Assembly (NCBI GenBank): GCA_031364505.1
Contig: JANLWK010000183.1
Location: 1-15,228, forward strand
Length of the DNA: 15,228 nt
Direction of reading: 5' to 3'
Source of the DNA: JANLWK01 sp031364505
Lineage (GTDB): Bacteria > Eisenbacteria > RBG-16-71-46
Under the pieces are notes generated by a model. The model was not told where the DNA came from and did no database searches. It was given only the letters and a program-made list of their open reading frames with translations. How positions within the stretch are numbered: position 1 is the first letter of the stretch; each line of letters begins with the position of its first letter. This document shows positions 9,801 through 15,228 of this stretch, piece after piece. The position numbers were made by a program, and so were the translations under genes.

Positions 9801-10233
9801 GGCGCAACCGGATCACACGTGGCGCCGGCTCGGCGGGACGCGGGTCGAGGGCACGTGGGGCCTCGAGCTGCCGCTCAGCGCGCCGGGGCGGTATGCGCTG
9901 TTCGCCGACGCGACGCCGGGCCCGGTCGCCGGCGGTGTCTCCGCGCTGTCGCTCACGCCGCGCGCGTTCTCGCCGCGCGGCGCCTACGCGCGATCGGACG
10001 TTGCGATCGGGTTCACGCTGGCTCGCGGAGGCTCGGTCACGGTGAAGGTCTACAACCGCGCCGGACGGTTGGTGCGCGAGGTCGCGCGAAGTGTCTCGGC
10101 CGGCGCGGGCGCGAACATCGTGCGCTGGGACGGCCACGACGACGACGGGGACATCGTGGCGGCCGGGCTCTATCTCGTGACGGTCGAGGCGCTGGGCGAG
10201 ACGCAGACGAAGACGCTGGCGGTGGTGCGATGA
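6814..10233 (+). CDS. Secreted Reg_prop beta-propeller protein with Ig-like and FlgD-like C-terminal domains
   Basis: 1139 residues, GTG start. Residues 1-29 are a signal peptide (basic KIIR, hydrophobic core ALIVTCAALLV, cleavage after AHA). Residues about 30-690 hold 15 repeats of the D-x-x-G-x-x-W-x-G-T type (e.g. DAQGGVWFGTDQG), the two-component regulator propeller motif that forms the periplasmic sensor of hybrid two-component systems. Here no membrane helix or kinase follows. Instead come two Ig-like domains (about 8884-9465), a beta-rich domain of uncertain family with a hexaproline run (9769-9786), and a FlgD-like Ig domain (about 9940-10233) containing VTVKVYNRAGRLV and WDGHDDDGDIVAAGLYLV. 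The protein is probably exported and held at the surface. Ligand binding by the propeller is inferred. All three cysteines of the mature protein sit in one loop near residues 341-364. The stop overlaps the next start as ATGA. Confidence 0.9.
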   Translation: MVHASCSKIIRCAALIVTCAALLVSPAHAAWQNFRKQAGGLVDDYVLDIVEARDGAMWFATPAGVSRFDGVAWTTFVDSLPIPNVFALIEDREGRWWFGTRQGLITYSGGHWSPVDTAGHMVGTQINALLEDTRADVWIGTDQALSRYESGPNRWSIYRADAPGRLYVQSLFEDSRGNLWVSTIPGVRRLDATRTVWTTFTADPQALGRDSVLAIGEDAQGGVWFGTDQGAYRYRDNTWAHYGVTDGLPSNIVTAFARDSLGHLWIGTTGGLARFDGATVRADVRTSDAVGRSLGPVSALRVDRSGNAWIGIGVPGFSAGVTRYDGTTWRHWYSNAETQNCPAQRPTNIPWQDVLGSNCLTAACIDRRGEAWFGTESGGTGRLRANGAWTQLRRAAGVPVSDSITSIVEDGRGRLWLGSARAGVTTLDSTRTVWTLYRATDGLAGDSVLTVFEDHAEHVWVGTTNGASRWDGVAWSQYLRGGVSGTSVHVQEFAEDADGRIWIRTTLGPADQAIELPLYSVDPSRTQVRAWSALDGLANDNVHALLFATSGAMWFGTDAGASRFAAGSWTTWSTFGLPADPRVGALGEDVHGGIWAGVGYSGAARFDGVAWRGFNASTIGGAPVVRFFGDRSGTEWAITAQSGVSRYTGDRWLAYDDHGNGLSFNEVLAMTEDTQGRLWFATRGGLSEHEPDRVAPQTVFVLAPPVLSASRNASFAFGAAYGEANDLEFSTSWDGSSFSSWTPQATYDLSGVTDTTHTFQVRARDALHNVDPTAATYTFRVDATPPAAEIASPSFSQPVRGVVAVRGTTADARFKRFDVEARPFGATAWQPLGGSAIAVTDDTLAVWNTSALADGDWELRLSVTDTLGLVGISRVRVIVDNVAPFASVTSPVRIVARDGGDVYTTNAEVHLYFPPDGFDRDAIVNVDAVVDASLPDNVPGGGVRVGAIWDIGWSGGTLAKDAVLELRQGAVAYPSATKVGPSLAVPPPPPPSAIYVAQPDHTWRRLGGTRVEGTWGLELPLSAPGRYALFADATPGPVAGGVSALSLTPRAFSPRGAYARSDVAIGFTLARGGSVTVKVYNRAGRLVREVARSVSAGAGANIVRWDGHDDDGDIVAAGLYLVTVEALGETQTKTLAVVR
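6898..8880 (+). repeat. Fifteen Reg_prop-type propeller repeats
   Basis: I counted 15 W-x-(G/A/S/I)-T-like blades, from RDGAMWFATPAG to TQGRLWFATRGG. In characterised hybrid two-component sensors, 14 such repeats build two seven-bladed propellers. Fifteen here suggests 7+8, or an extra closing blade. Blades 4 and 9 share an identical 18-base stretch (7390-7407 and 8101-8118), which points to internal duplication. Confidence 0.85.
7390..7407 (+). repeat. 18-base direct repeat, copy 1 (copy 2 at 8101-8118)
   Basis: The 18 bases encoding TRTVWT are identical in both places, 711 bases apart and in the same frame, within propeller blades 4 and 9. The flanking residues (LDATRTVWTTF against LDSTRTVWTLY, then a shared DSVL) are also similar. 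This is a trace of blade duplication or gene conversion. Confidence 0.7.
9940..10233 (+). other. FlgD-like Ig sorting domain of the propeller protein
   Basis: About 95 residues opening with SLTPRAFSPRG, then a strand (VAIGFTLARGGSVTVKVY), RAGRLVREV, the WDGHDDDGD loop and AGLYLVTVEA. This is the longer FlgD-like form that includes the WDG loop, unlike the short tail of the preceding gene. A sorting or surface-retention role is inferred from family knowledge. Confidence 0.75.
10230..10233 (+). other. ATGA stop/start overlap (translational coupling)
   Basis: The TGA of the propeller gene (10231-10233) overlaps the ATG of the barrel-transglutaminase gene (10230-10232). Only a poor GGTGG-type sequence precedes this start, so translation by coupled or re-initiating ribosomes is likely. 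Confidence 0.75.
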
Positions 10234-12758
10234 GACGCGTTCCCGTGATGCCGGTCCTTGCGGCCATGCTCGCGGCGGGCGCCGCCCACGCGGCGCCGAG
10301 CAACCAGGTGCCGATCGGCCCGCGCGCGATCGCGATGGGCGGGGCGTTCTCGTCCATCGCCGACGACGCCACCGCGGTGTTCTGGAACCCGGCGGGGCTC
10401 GCGCGGATCGGGCACCAGGAGATCACGTTCAGCCACGCGGACCTGTTCAAGACCGGCATCCGCGACAACTTCGCCTCGTTCGTGCTGCCGCTGTCGCCGG
10501 ACCAAGCGACGGCGGTCGACTGGTACCGATCGGGCTTCGACGACGACGAGCTGGCGTTCAGCGAGAACCGCGTCGACGTTGCGTGGGCGCTCAAGCTGCG
10601 GCGCAACGTGTGGGTCGGCGCGGGCGGCAAGTTCATCACGCGCGGCACCGATCTCGACGGCACGAGCCTCCGGCAGGAGAAGGGCGCCGGCGCCGACCTC
10701 GGCGTGCTCGTCACGCCCATCGATCGCGTGCGCCTGGGGTTGGTCGCGCAGGACGCGTTCGACACGCGGGTCAAGGCGACGGGCGGCGAGCGCGACATGG
10801 CGTACCCGCGCAACCTGCGTCTCGGCGCCTCGTACACGCTGCCGCGACGTGGCACGCTGGCGCTGGACGTCGACGATCGCGTGCACGCCGGGCTCGAGGT
10901 AACGCCGATCGACGCCATCGCACTGCGGGTCGGCACCGAGCACGATTCGCGCGACGACGGCGAGACGTGGACGTACGGCCTGGGGCTCAAGGCCGGGTTG
11001 TTTCGCGTCGACTGGGCGCGCGTCGACGCGCCGAGCCTCGAGTCGACCGATCACTTCGCGCTGGCGATGGAGTTCAACTTCAACCCCGCGCAGGTTCGGA
11101 TCGAGAAGCTCCAGGCCCGCGACGTCTACACGTCGCTGTACAAGTCCTACGCGCGCGAGCCGTTCGGCACGGTGCAGCTGCGCAATCTACAGGACCGCCC
11201 GATCACGACGCGCATGAGCGTGTTCGTGCCCGAGTTGATGGACGCGCCGTCCGAGCAGGAAGTCGTGCTGCGCCCGCGGGCCGTGCAGCAGGTGCCGCTC
11301 ACGGCGGTGCTGGCCGAGCGCGCGCTGCTCCAGCGCGGCGACCAGCCCGTGACGGTGCAGATCGCGGCCACCTACCAGAGCCAGCGGGTGCAGCGCCGCG
11401 AGAAGTCGAGCGGGCGCGCCATGGCCTACGCGCCGGGGGCGATCGAGTGGAGTGCCGGCACCGAGCAGGCGGCCGCGTTCGTGACGCCGCGCGACCCCGC
11501 GGTCGACGGGCTGGCGCGCGAGGCCGCGCGGCTCGTCGCGCTCGACACGTCGAACCCGTTCGGCAACCGCAATCTCGCCTTCACCGCGGCACTCGTCGAC
11601 GCGCTGGGCGAGCTGGGTGTGGCCTACGTGCCGGACCCGCAGAACCCGTACCAGGTGATCGCCGAGACCGAGCACGCGGTCGACACCATCCACTATCCGT
11701 ACCAGACGCTCGCGCGCCGCAGCGGCGACTGCGACGACACGACCGTGCTGATGGCGTCGCTGCTCGCGAACGTCGGCGTCGCGACGCGGTTCGTCGACGC
11801 GCCGGGCCACATCTTCCTGCTCGTCGACACGGGGCTCCACGAGCAGTCCCGCGACGCGCTCGGCGTCGACAGCACGATGTTCACAATCGAGGACGACGCG
11901 GTGTGGATCCCGCTCGAGACCACGGCGGTCGGCAAGGGGTTCGCCGAAGCGTGGCGCGCGGGTGCCGAGGAGTACGCGACGTGGTCGGCGCGCGGTGCCG
12001 TGGGCACCGTCGACGTCATCGAGGCCCAGACGCGCTACGAGCCCGCGCAGCCGCCGGGCGAGCGGAAGCCGGTGGTGCTCGACGCGGCGGGCGTTTCGGC
12101 ACGGCTCGCCGCGGACGCGAAGGCGGTCGGCACGATGCGCGACGCGTACTTCGCCGCGCGGTTCGGCAGCGTCCCGCGCGAATTGGAGGCGTCGGCCGGG
12201 GCGCTCGCCGAGGTGGCGCACGCGACGATGCTGGGCGGCGACCTCGCCGGCGCCCATTCGCTGCTCGGAGACGCCCTCGCGAAGGCGCCGCAGTCGGGCA
12301 GCCTGCACAACAACTTCGCCATCGTGCTCGCCGGACTCGACAGCCTGGCCGAGGCCGAAGATCACCTTTGGACCGCGCTCGCGATGGGAGCGGACGAACC
12401 GGGCGTGTGGCTGAATGCGGGCATGCTGCGCTGGGCGCAGGGCGACACGACGCGCGCGATCGAGTTGCTCGCGCACGGCGTCGCGGCGGCGGGCGGCACG
12501 GCCGACGCGTTCCGCCTGCTCGCGCTGTCGGCGGAGGACTCGACCGACCGCGCCGCCGGAGCGCCGGTGACGAGCGCCGGAATGCGGGCCGCGCTGCGGA
12601 AGGCCGCGGCCCGCGTGCCCGCGACGAGTGCCGCGAAGCCCGCGACGGGCGCGCGGCCGGCGTCGGTCCGGCCCGTCCGGCCGCCGCGCCTGCGCGTCGC
12701 GGCCACGCGCTCGGCGATGGACGAACCGTTCGAACGACATCTCTACTGGATCGAGTGA
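10230..12758 (+). CDS. PorV-like outer-membrane barrel fused to a transglutaminase-like domain and TPR tail
   Basis: 842 residues. The ATG at 10230 overlaps the previous stop as ATGA. The frame is open far upstream, but the upstream part is arginine-rich shadow sequence, whereas this start is followed at once by a signal peptide (MRRVPVMPVLAAMLAAGAA, cleavage after HA). Residues about 22-285 carry the PorV/PorQ/OmpP1-type opening (GPRAIAMGGAFSSIADDATA, then FWNPAGLA) and alternating barrel strands ending DHFALAMEFNFN. Residues about 290-440 look like a beta-rich linker domain. Residues about 490-610 are transglutaminase-like: Cys501 in GDCDD, His527 in PGHIF, and a likely acidic third residue, Glu563, in WIPLETT. 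Cys501 is the only cysteine in the protein. Residues about 650-770 are TPR-like (LHNNFAIVLAGL, WLNAGMLRWAQGD). An R/P/A-rich tail ends in LYWIE. Such domains are proteases, crosslinkers or inactive relatives. Substrate unknown; the neighbouring surface proteins are candidates. Confidence 0.88.
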   Translation: MRRVPVMPVLAAMLAAGAAHAAPSNQVPIGPRAIAMGGAFSSIADDATAVFWNPAGLARIGHQEITFSHADLFKTGIRDNFASFVLPLSPDQATAVDWYRSGFDDDELAFSENRVDVAWALKLRRNVWVGAGGKFITRGTDLDGTSLRQEKGAGADLGVLVTPIDRVRLGLVAQDAFDTRVKATGGERDMAYPRNLRLGASYTLPRRGTLALDVDDRVHAGLEVTPIDAIALRVGTEHDSRDDGETWTYGLGLKAGLFRVDWARVDAPSLESTDHFALAMEFNFNPAQVRIEKLQARDVYTSLYKSYAREPFGTVQLRNLQDRPITTRMSVFVPELMDAPSEQEVVLRPRAVQQVPLTAVLAERALLQRGDQPVTVQIAATYQSQRVQRREKSSGRAMAYAPGAIEWSAGTEQAAAFVTPRDPAVDGLAREAARLVALDTSNPFGNRNLAFTAALVDALGELGVAYVPDPQNPYQVIAETEHAVDTIHYPYQTLARRSGDCDDTTVLMASLLANVGVATRFVDAPGHIFLLVDTGLHEQSRDALGVDSTMFTIEDDAVWIPLETTAVGKGFAEAWRAGAEEYATWSARGAVGTVDVIEAQTRYEPAQPPGERKPVVLDAAGVSARLAADAKAVGTMRDAYFAARFGSVPRELEASAGALAEVAHATMLGGDLAGAHSLLGDALAKAPQSGSLHNNFAIVLAGLDSLAEAEDHLWTALAMGADEPGVWLNAGMLRWAQGDTTRAIELLAHGVAAAGGTADAFRLLALSAEDSTDRAAGAPVTSAGMRAALRKAAARVPATSAAKPATGARPASVRPVRPPRLRVAATRSAMDEPFERHLYWIE
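12582..12755 (+). repeat. Shared R-x-x-L-x-x-AAA-x-VP / LYW tail module, copy 1 (copy 2 at 13362-13526)
   Basis: The last 58 codons of the barrel-transglutaminase gene (MRAALRKAAARVP ... LYWIE) and the last 55 codons of the next gene (VRSMLQRAAAAVP ... LYWKK) share a short helix, an R/P/A-rich linker and a terminal LYW. The helices match at 7 of 13 positions. The DNA is identical only over short stretches such as the ten bases CTCTACTGGA. Confidence 0.65.
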
Positions 12759-12768
12759 CGTCTTCATG

Positions 12769-12775
12769 AAAGGAG
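12769..12775 (+). promoter_or_regulatory. Strong ribosome binding site (AAAGGAG)
   Basis: AAAGGAG lies seven bases before the ATG at 12783. It is the best Shine-Dalgarno sequence in the window and supports that start over the in-frame ATG at 12795. Confidence 0.8.
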
Positions 12776-12782
12776 CACGCAC

Positions 12783-13529
12783 ATGAGAGGCACTATGTTC
12801 ACGGCGCTCGTCGCCGCGTTTCTGATCGTCGCGATCACAGGGGCCGCCCCGGCCGCGGCGACGGCCCCGGCCACGAAGACGGCCCCGGCCACGGCGACGG
12901 CCGCGACGACGGCCGAGCCGCCGGCGACGGACTCGCGCGGCGAGTACGGCGTCATGCTCGCGATGTCGGGCCAGCCGGAGCGCGCGGAGTCGCTGTTCGT
13001 GTCGATGCTGTCCAACACGCGCGGCGACGCGCGGGCGCTCAACAACCTGGGCAACCTGCGCGTGCTGCGCGGCGAGCCGGCGGTGGGGCTCGCGTTCTAC
13101 GACCGGGCGCTGCAAGGCGACTCGGCGGACGCCGGCATTCATCTCAACCGCGCGACGGCGCTGATGTTGATGGGGGATGACGCGCGCGCGCAGGCGGCGG
13201 CGGCACGCGGGGTCCAGCTCGCGGGCGGGCTCGAACACGCCCAGCGCGTGCTCGGCCTCAAGGCCGACACGCCGGCGGCGGGGAAGACGGCGGCGACTAG
13301 CCGGGTGGCGACCCAGGTGGCTACGAAGGCCGCAGACAAGGCGCTCGTGACGCGCGACGAGGTGCGCTCGATGCTGCAGCGCGCGGCCGCGGCCGTGCCG
13401 AAGGACACGGCGCGCACGACCGCGCCGCCGCTGCCGGCCGGGCGCAAGAAGTCGCCGACGTGGCGGTCGGCCGGGCCGCGCGCCTCGGATCTCTCGGACG
13501 CCGCTACCGTGCTCTACTGGAAGAAGTAG
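12783..13529 (+). CDS. Small exported TPR protein, paralogous to the tail of the preceding gene
   Basis: 248 residues with a strong ribosome binding site. Residues 1-24 form a signal peptide (MRGTMFTALVAAFLIVAITG, then APAAA). A low-complexity Ala/Pro/Thr linker follows to about residue 45, built partly from a repeated TAPAT unit. Residues about 48-160 are TPR-like: EYGVMLAMSGQPERAESLF, ALNNLGNLRVLRGEPAVGLA and IHLNRATALMLMGDDARAQA. An Ala/Thr/Lys-rich stretch leads to VRSMLQRAAAAVP and a final LYWKK. TPR proteins act as binding scaffolds, and export suggests a periplasmic role. The match in order and content to the end of the barrel-transglutaminase protein suggests duplication and perhaps a shared partner. 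There are no cysteines and no catalytic motif. The specific function is unknown. Confidence 0.85.
   Translation: MRGTMFTALVAAFLIVAITGAAPAAATAPATKTAPATATAATTAEPPATDSRGEYGVMLAMSGQPERAESLFVSMLSNTRGDARALNNLGNLRVLRGEPAVGLAFYDRALQGDSADAGIHLNRATALMLMGDDARAQAAAARGVQLAGGLEHAQRVLGLKADTPAAGKTAATSRVATQVATKAADKALVTRDEVRSMLQRAAAAVPKDTARTTAPPLPAGRKKSPTWRSAGPRASDLSDAATVLYWKK
12861..12893 (+). repeat. 15-base unit repeated with an 18-base period
   Basis: ACGGCCCCGGCCACG occurs at 12861-12875 and again at 12879-12893, encoding the TAPAT units of the linker just after the signal peptide. It is a short in-frame tandem repeat and could vary in copy number between strains. Confidence 0.7.
13519..13523 (+). promoter_or_regulatory. 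Ribosome binding site for the CHASE2-phosphatase gene, inside the LYWKK codons
   Basis: GGAAG lies five bases before the GTG at 13529, formed by the Trp-Lys codons that end the preceding protein. With the one-base TAG/GTG overlap, this supports the GTG start and translational coupling. Confidence 0.6.
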
Positions 13530-15228
13530 TGGCCGGTTCGGCCGCCGCCCCGCGCCCGCGCTCGCCGCGGCTGCCGGTGCTCCACGGTGTGCTCGTGGGC
13601 ATCGTGGCGGCGGCGCTGGTGTCGGCGCTCGCGCTCCTCGGCGTGTTCGAGCAGACGGACCTGCGCTTCCACGACTGGCGCTACCGCATCCGCGGGCCGA
13701 TCCCGGCCTCGTCGCGCATCGCGCTCGTCGAGGTGGACGACGCGACCGTGTCGGCTTACCGCAACTGGCCGCTGCCGCGCGAGACCTACGCGCTGCTGAT
13801 CGACGCGTTGGAGCGGGCCGGCGCCCAGGCGATCGGCTTCGACCTGCTGTTCCTCGGCGACAGTCCGGAGGGGAGCGGCGGCGACGAGCTGCTCGCCGCG
13901 GTGACGGCGCACTCGGAACGCGTCGTTCACGCCGTGGCGTTCCTGTCCGACGACCCATCGCTCGCGAGCGGGGCGAGCGAACCGTCACCCGACCCGACGC
14001 TGCTCGTCCGCGGCGGCCGGCCCGTGTCGCACCAGCGGCTGCCGCTCGCGCGGCGGATCTCGCTGCCGTATGTGGCGCTGCTCCACGCCGCGAGCTCGCT
14101 CGGCCACACCGCCGTGTCGGTGGACCGTGACGGCGTGGTGCGGCGGATCCCGCTGTTCGTGCGCTACGGGGACCTGGCCTACCCGTCGCTCGCGATCCGT
14201 CTCGTCGAGGTGGCGGCCCGGCGCGACTCGACGCTGCCGCAATTCGAGCTGGACGACCGCGGTGTCCGGCTCCACTGGCACGGCCGCCAGCTGCGCGTGC
14301 CGGCCGACGACGAGGGCGCCACGTCGATCATCTACGCCGGCGATCGCGCGGCGTTCCCGCAGACCCACTCGATGCTGCGCGTGCTGCAATGGGCGCGCGA
14401 CGGCGACACGCTCGCGCTGGCGCGGGCGTTCCGCGGCCGGCTCGTCATGGTGGGCGCCACGGCGGTGGGCGAGGTGGCGACCGACGTCGGCCCGACGCCG
14501 TTCGCCACCTCGGCGCCGCTCGTCTACATCCACGCGAACGCGATGAACGCCGCGGTACAGGCGCGCTTCCTCCAGCGGCCGTCCCCGGCGGTCGTGATTC
14601 CCGCGCTGCTGCTGATGGGTGCCGGCCTCGGCGCCCTGTTCTCGGCCTGGCCGCTGCTCGTGTCGACGCTCGTGGCGCTCGCGGCCCTGCTGTTCGTCGG
14701 TGCCGCCGACGTGCTGCTGTTCGTGGCGCGCGACGTCGGGCTGCCGTCGACGGCGTTCCTGCTCGTCTCGCCCGTCGCCTGGATCGCCGTCGAGGGCTAT
14801 CGCCGCGTGGTGACCGAACGGCAGACGCGTCACCGCGAGCGCGAGCTCGAGGTGGCACGCGGTATCCAGCGCAAGCTGCTGCCGGCCGGGCCACCGAGTG
14901 CCGCGGAGCTGGACGTGTTCGGCGTCAACGTGCCGGCCGAGGCGGTCGGCGGCGATTACTACGACTGGATCCCGCTCGGCGAGGACGACCTCGCGATCGT
15001 CGTGGGCGACGTCTCGGGCCACGGCGTGCCGGCGGCGCTGCTGATGTCGCACCTTCGCGCGTCGTTCCACGCCGAGGCGCGGCCGGGCCTGGCGCCGCGT
15101 GAAATCGTGCAGGCGATGCATCGCTCGCTCGCGCGCGCGACCGAGCCCAACCGCTTCGCCACGTTCTTCCTCGCCATCGCCTCGCGCCGCGAACGCCGGC
15201 TGCGTTACTGCAACGCCGGCCACAACCC
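13529..15228 (+). CDS. CHASE2 sensor fused to SpoIIE/RsbU-type PP2C phosphatase (3' end missing)
   Basis: The frame runs without a stop from the GTG at 13529 to the window edge: 566 codons plus two bases. The GTG shares its first base with the previous TAG. Residues about 17-40 form a membrane helix (VLHGVLVGIVAAALVSALAL). Residues about 41-350 match CHASE2, an extracytoplasmic sensor: DLRFHDWRYRIRGP, IALVEVDDATV, WPLPRETYALLIDALERAGA, and FRGRLVMVGATAVGE. Three membrane helices follow (about 355-425), then a charged linker (ERELEVARGIQRKLLP). The PP2C domain shows GGDYYD with metal-binding Asp476 and GDVSGHG with Asp494. It is cut just after CNAGHN. Such proteins dephosphorylate anti-anti-sigma (STAS) proteins in partner-switching pathways. 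The envelope signal is unknown. It probably senses conditions relevant to the surface proteins encoded upstream, which is inference. Confidence 0.9.
   Translation, partial: MAGSAAAPRPRSPRLPVLHGVLVGIVAAALVSALALLGVFEQTDLRFHDWRYRIRGPIPASSRIALVEVDDATVSAYRNWPLPRETYALLIDALERAGAQAIGFDLLFLGDSPEGSGGDELLAAVTAHSERVVHAVAFLSDDPSLASGASEPSPDPTLLVRGGRPVSHQRLPLARRISLPYVALLHAASSLGHTAVSVDRDGVVRRIPLFVRYGDLAYPSLAIRLVEVAARRDSTLPQFELDDRGVRLHWHGRQLRVPADDEGATSIIYAGDRAAFPQTHSMLRVLQWARDGDTLALARAFRGRLVMVGATAVGEVATDVGPTPFATSAPLVYIHANAMNAAVQARFLQRPSPAVVIPALLLMGAGLGALFSAWPLLVSTLVALAALLFVGAADVLLFVARDVGLPSTAFLLVSPVAWIAVEGYRRVVTERQTRHRERELEVARGIQRKLLPAGPPSAAELDVFGVNVPAEAVGGDYYDWIPLGEDDLAIVVGDVSGHGVPAALLMSHLRASFHAEARPGLAPREIVQAMHRSLARATEPNRFATFFLAIASRRERRLRYCNAGHN

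Noticed and set aside
10583..12769. 728-codon + strand frame overlapping the barrel-transglutaminase gene
   Set aside because: Arginine-rich shadow without motifs. The overlapping frame has a signal peptide, barrel signature and catalytic motifs.
12766..12786. Six-codon ATG...TGA micro-ORF overlapping the start of the TPR gene
   Set aside because: There is no ribosome binding site before its ATG, and it overlaps the strong AAAGGAG that serves the real gene. A leader-peptide role cannot be supported.
11187..13988. Antisense open frame of 933 codons
   Set aside because: It spans three well-supported + strand genes, is dominated by Arg/Ala/Gly/Pro, and shows no domain or signal peptide. Long antisense frames are expected at this GC content.
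13985..15223. Antisense 412-codon frame at the right end
   Set aside because: It lies opposite the CHASE2-phosphatase gene, whose motifs are unmistakable, and has typical shadow composition.

Overview
This is a very GC-rich stretch (hand-counted lines of 60 bases run from about 57 to 83 % G+C) in which every real gene lies on the + strand. It holds five genes: one cut off at the left edge, three complete, and one cut off at the right edge. Together they fill nearly the whole window. The only gaps are 35 bases (6779-6813) and 24 bases (12759-12782), and two of the junctions are stop/start overlaps. No stretch over 300 bases lacks a gene. I saw no tRNA, rRNA, CRISPR array, transposase or convincing terminator.

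The secreted proteins carry FlgD-like or type-IX-secretion-like C-terminal domains, and one protein begins with a PorV/PorQ-type barrel signature. With the high GC, this suggests a high-GC member of the Fibrobacteres-Chlorobi-Bacteroidetes assemblage or a candidate phylum near it (Eisenbacteria-like). That placement is inference and not firm.

Layout: (1) 2-6778 is the C-terminal 2258 residues of a giant secreted protein. It has Ig-like repeats, then about seven CARDB-like repeats, then PPC-like, IPT-like and DUF7619-like domains, and ends in a short sorting domain. (2) 6814-10233 is a secreted beta-propeller protein with 15 Reg_prop-type repeats, two Ig-like domains and a FlgD-like end. It resembles the sensor half of a hybrid two-component protein but has no kinase. 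(3) 10230-12758 is an outer-membrane protein joining a PorV-like barrel, a transglutaminase-like cysteine domain and a TPR region. (4) 12783-13529 is a small exported TPR protein whose repeats and tail are paralogous to the end of gene 3. (5) 13529-15228 is a CHASE2 sensor fused to a SpoIIE/RsbU-type PP2C phosphatase, cut off at the right edge.

Working model (inference): the five genes are one transcription unit for a surface or secretion system. Genes 1 and 2 would be exported surface proteins. Gene 3 would be an outer-membrane factor with a possible proteolytic or crosslinking activity facing the periplasm or cell surface. Gene 4 would be a partner or scaffold. Gene 5 would sense the envelope and act through anti-sigma-antagonist dephosphorylation. 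The most unusual items are the barrel-transglutaminase-TPR fusion, whose only cysteine is the predicted catalytic one, the TPR/LYW tail shared by genes 3 and 4, and a drop in GC that ends at a domain boundary inside gene 2.
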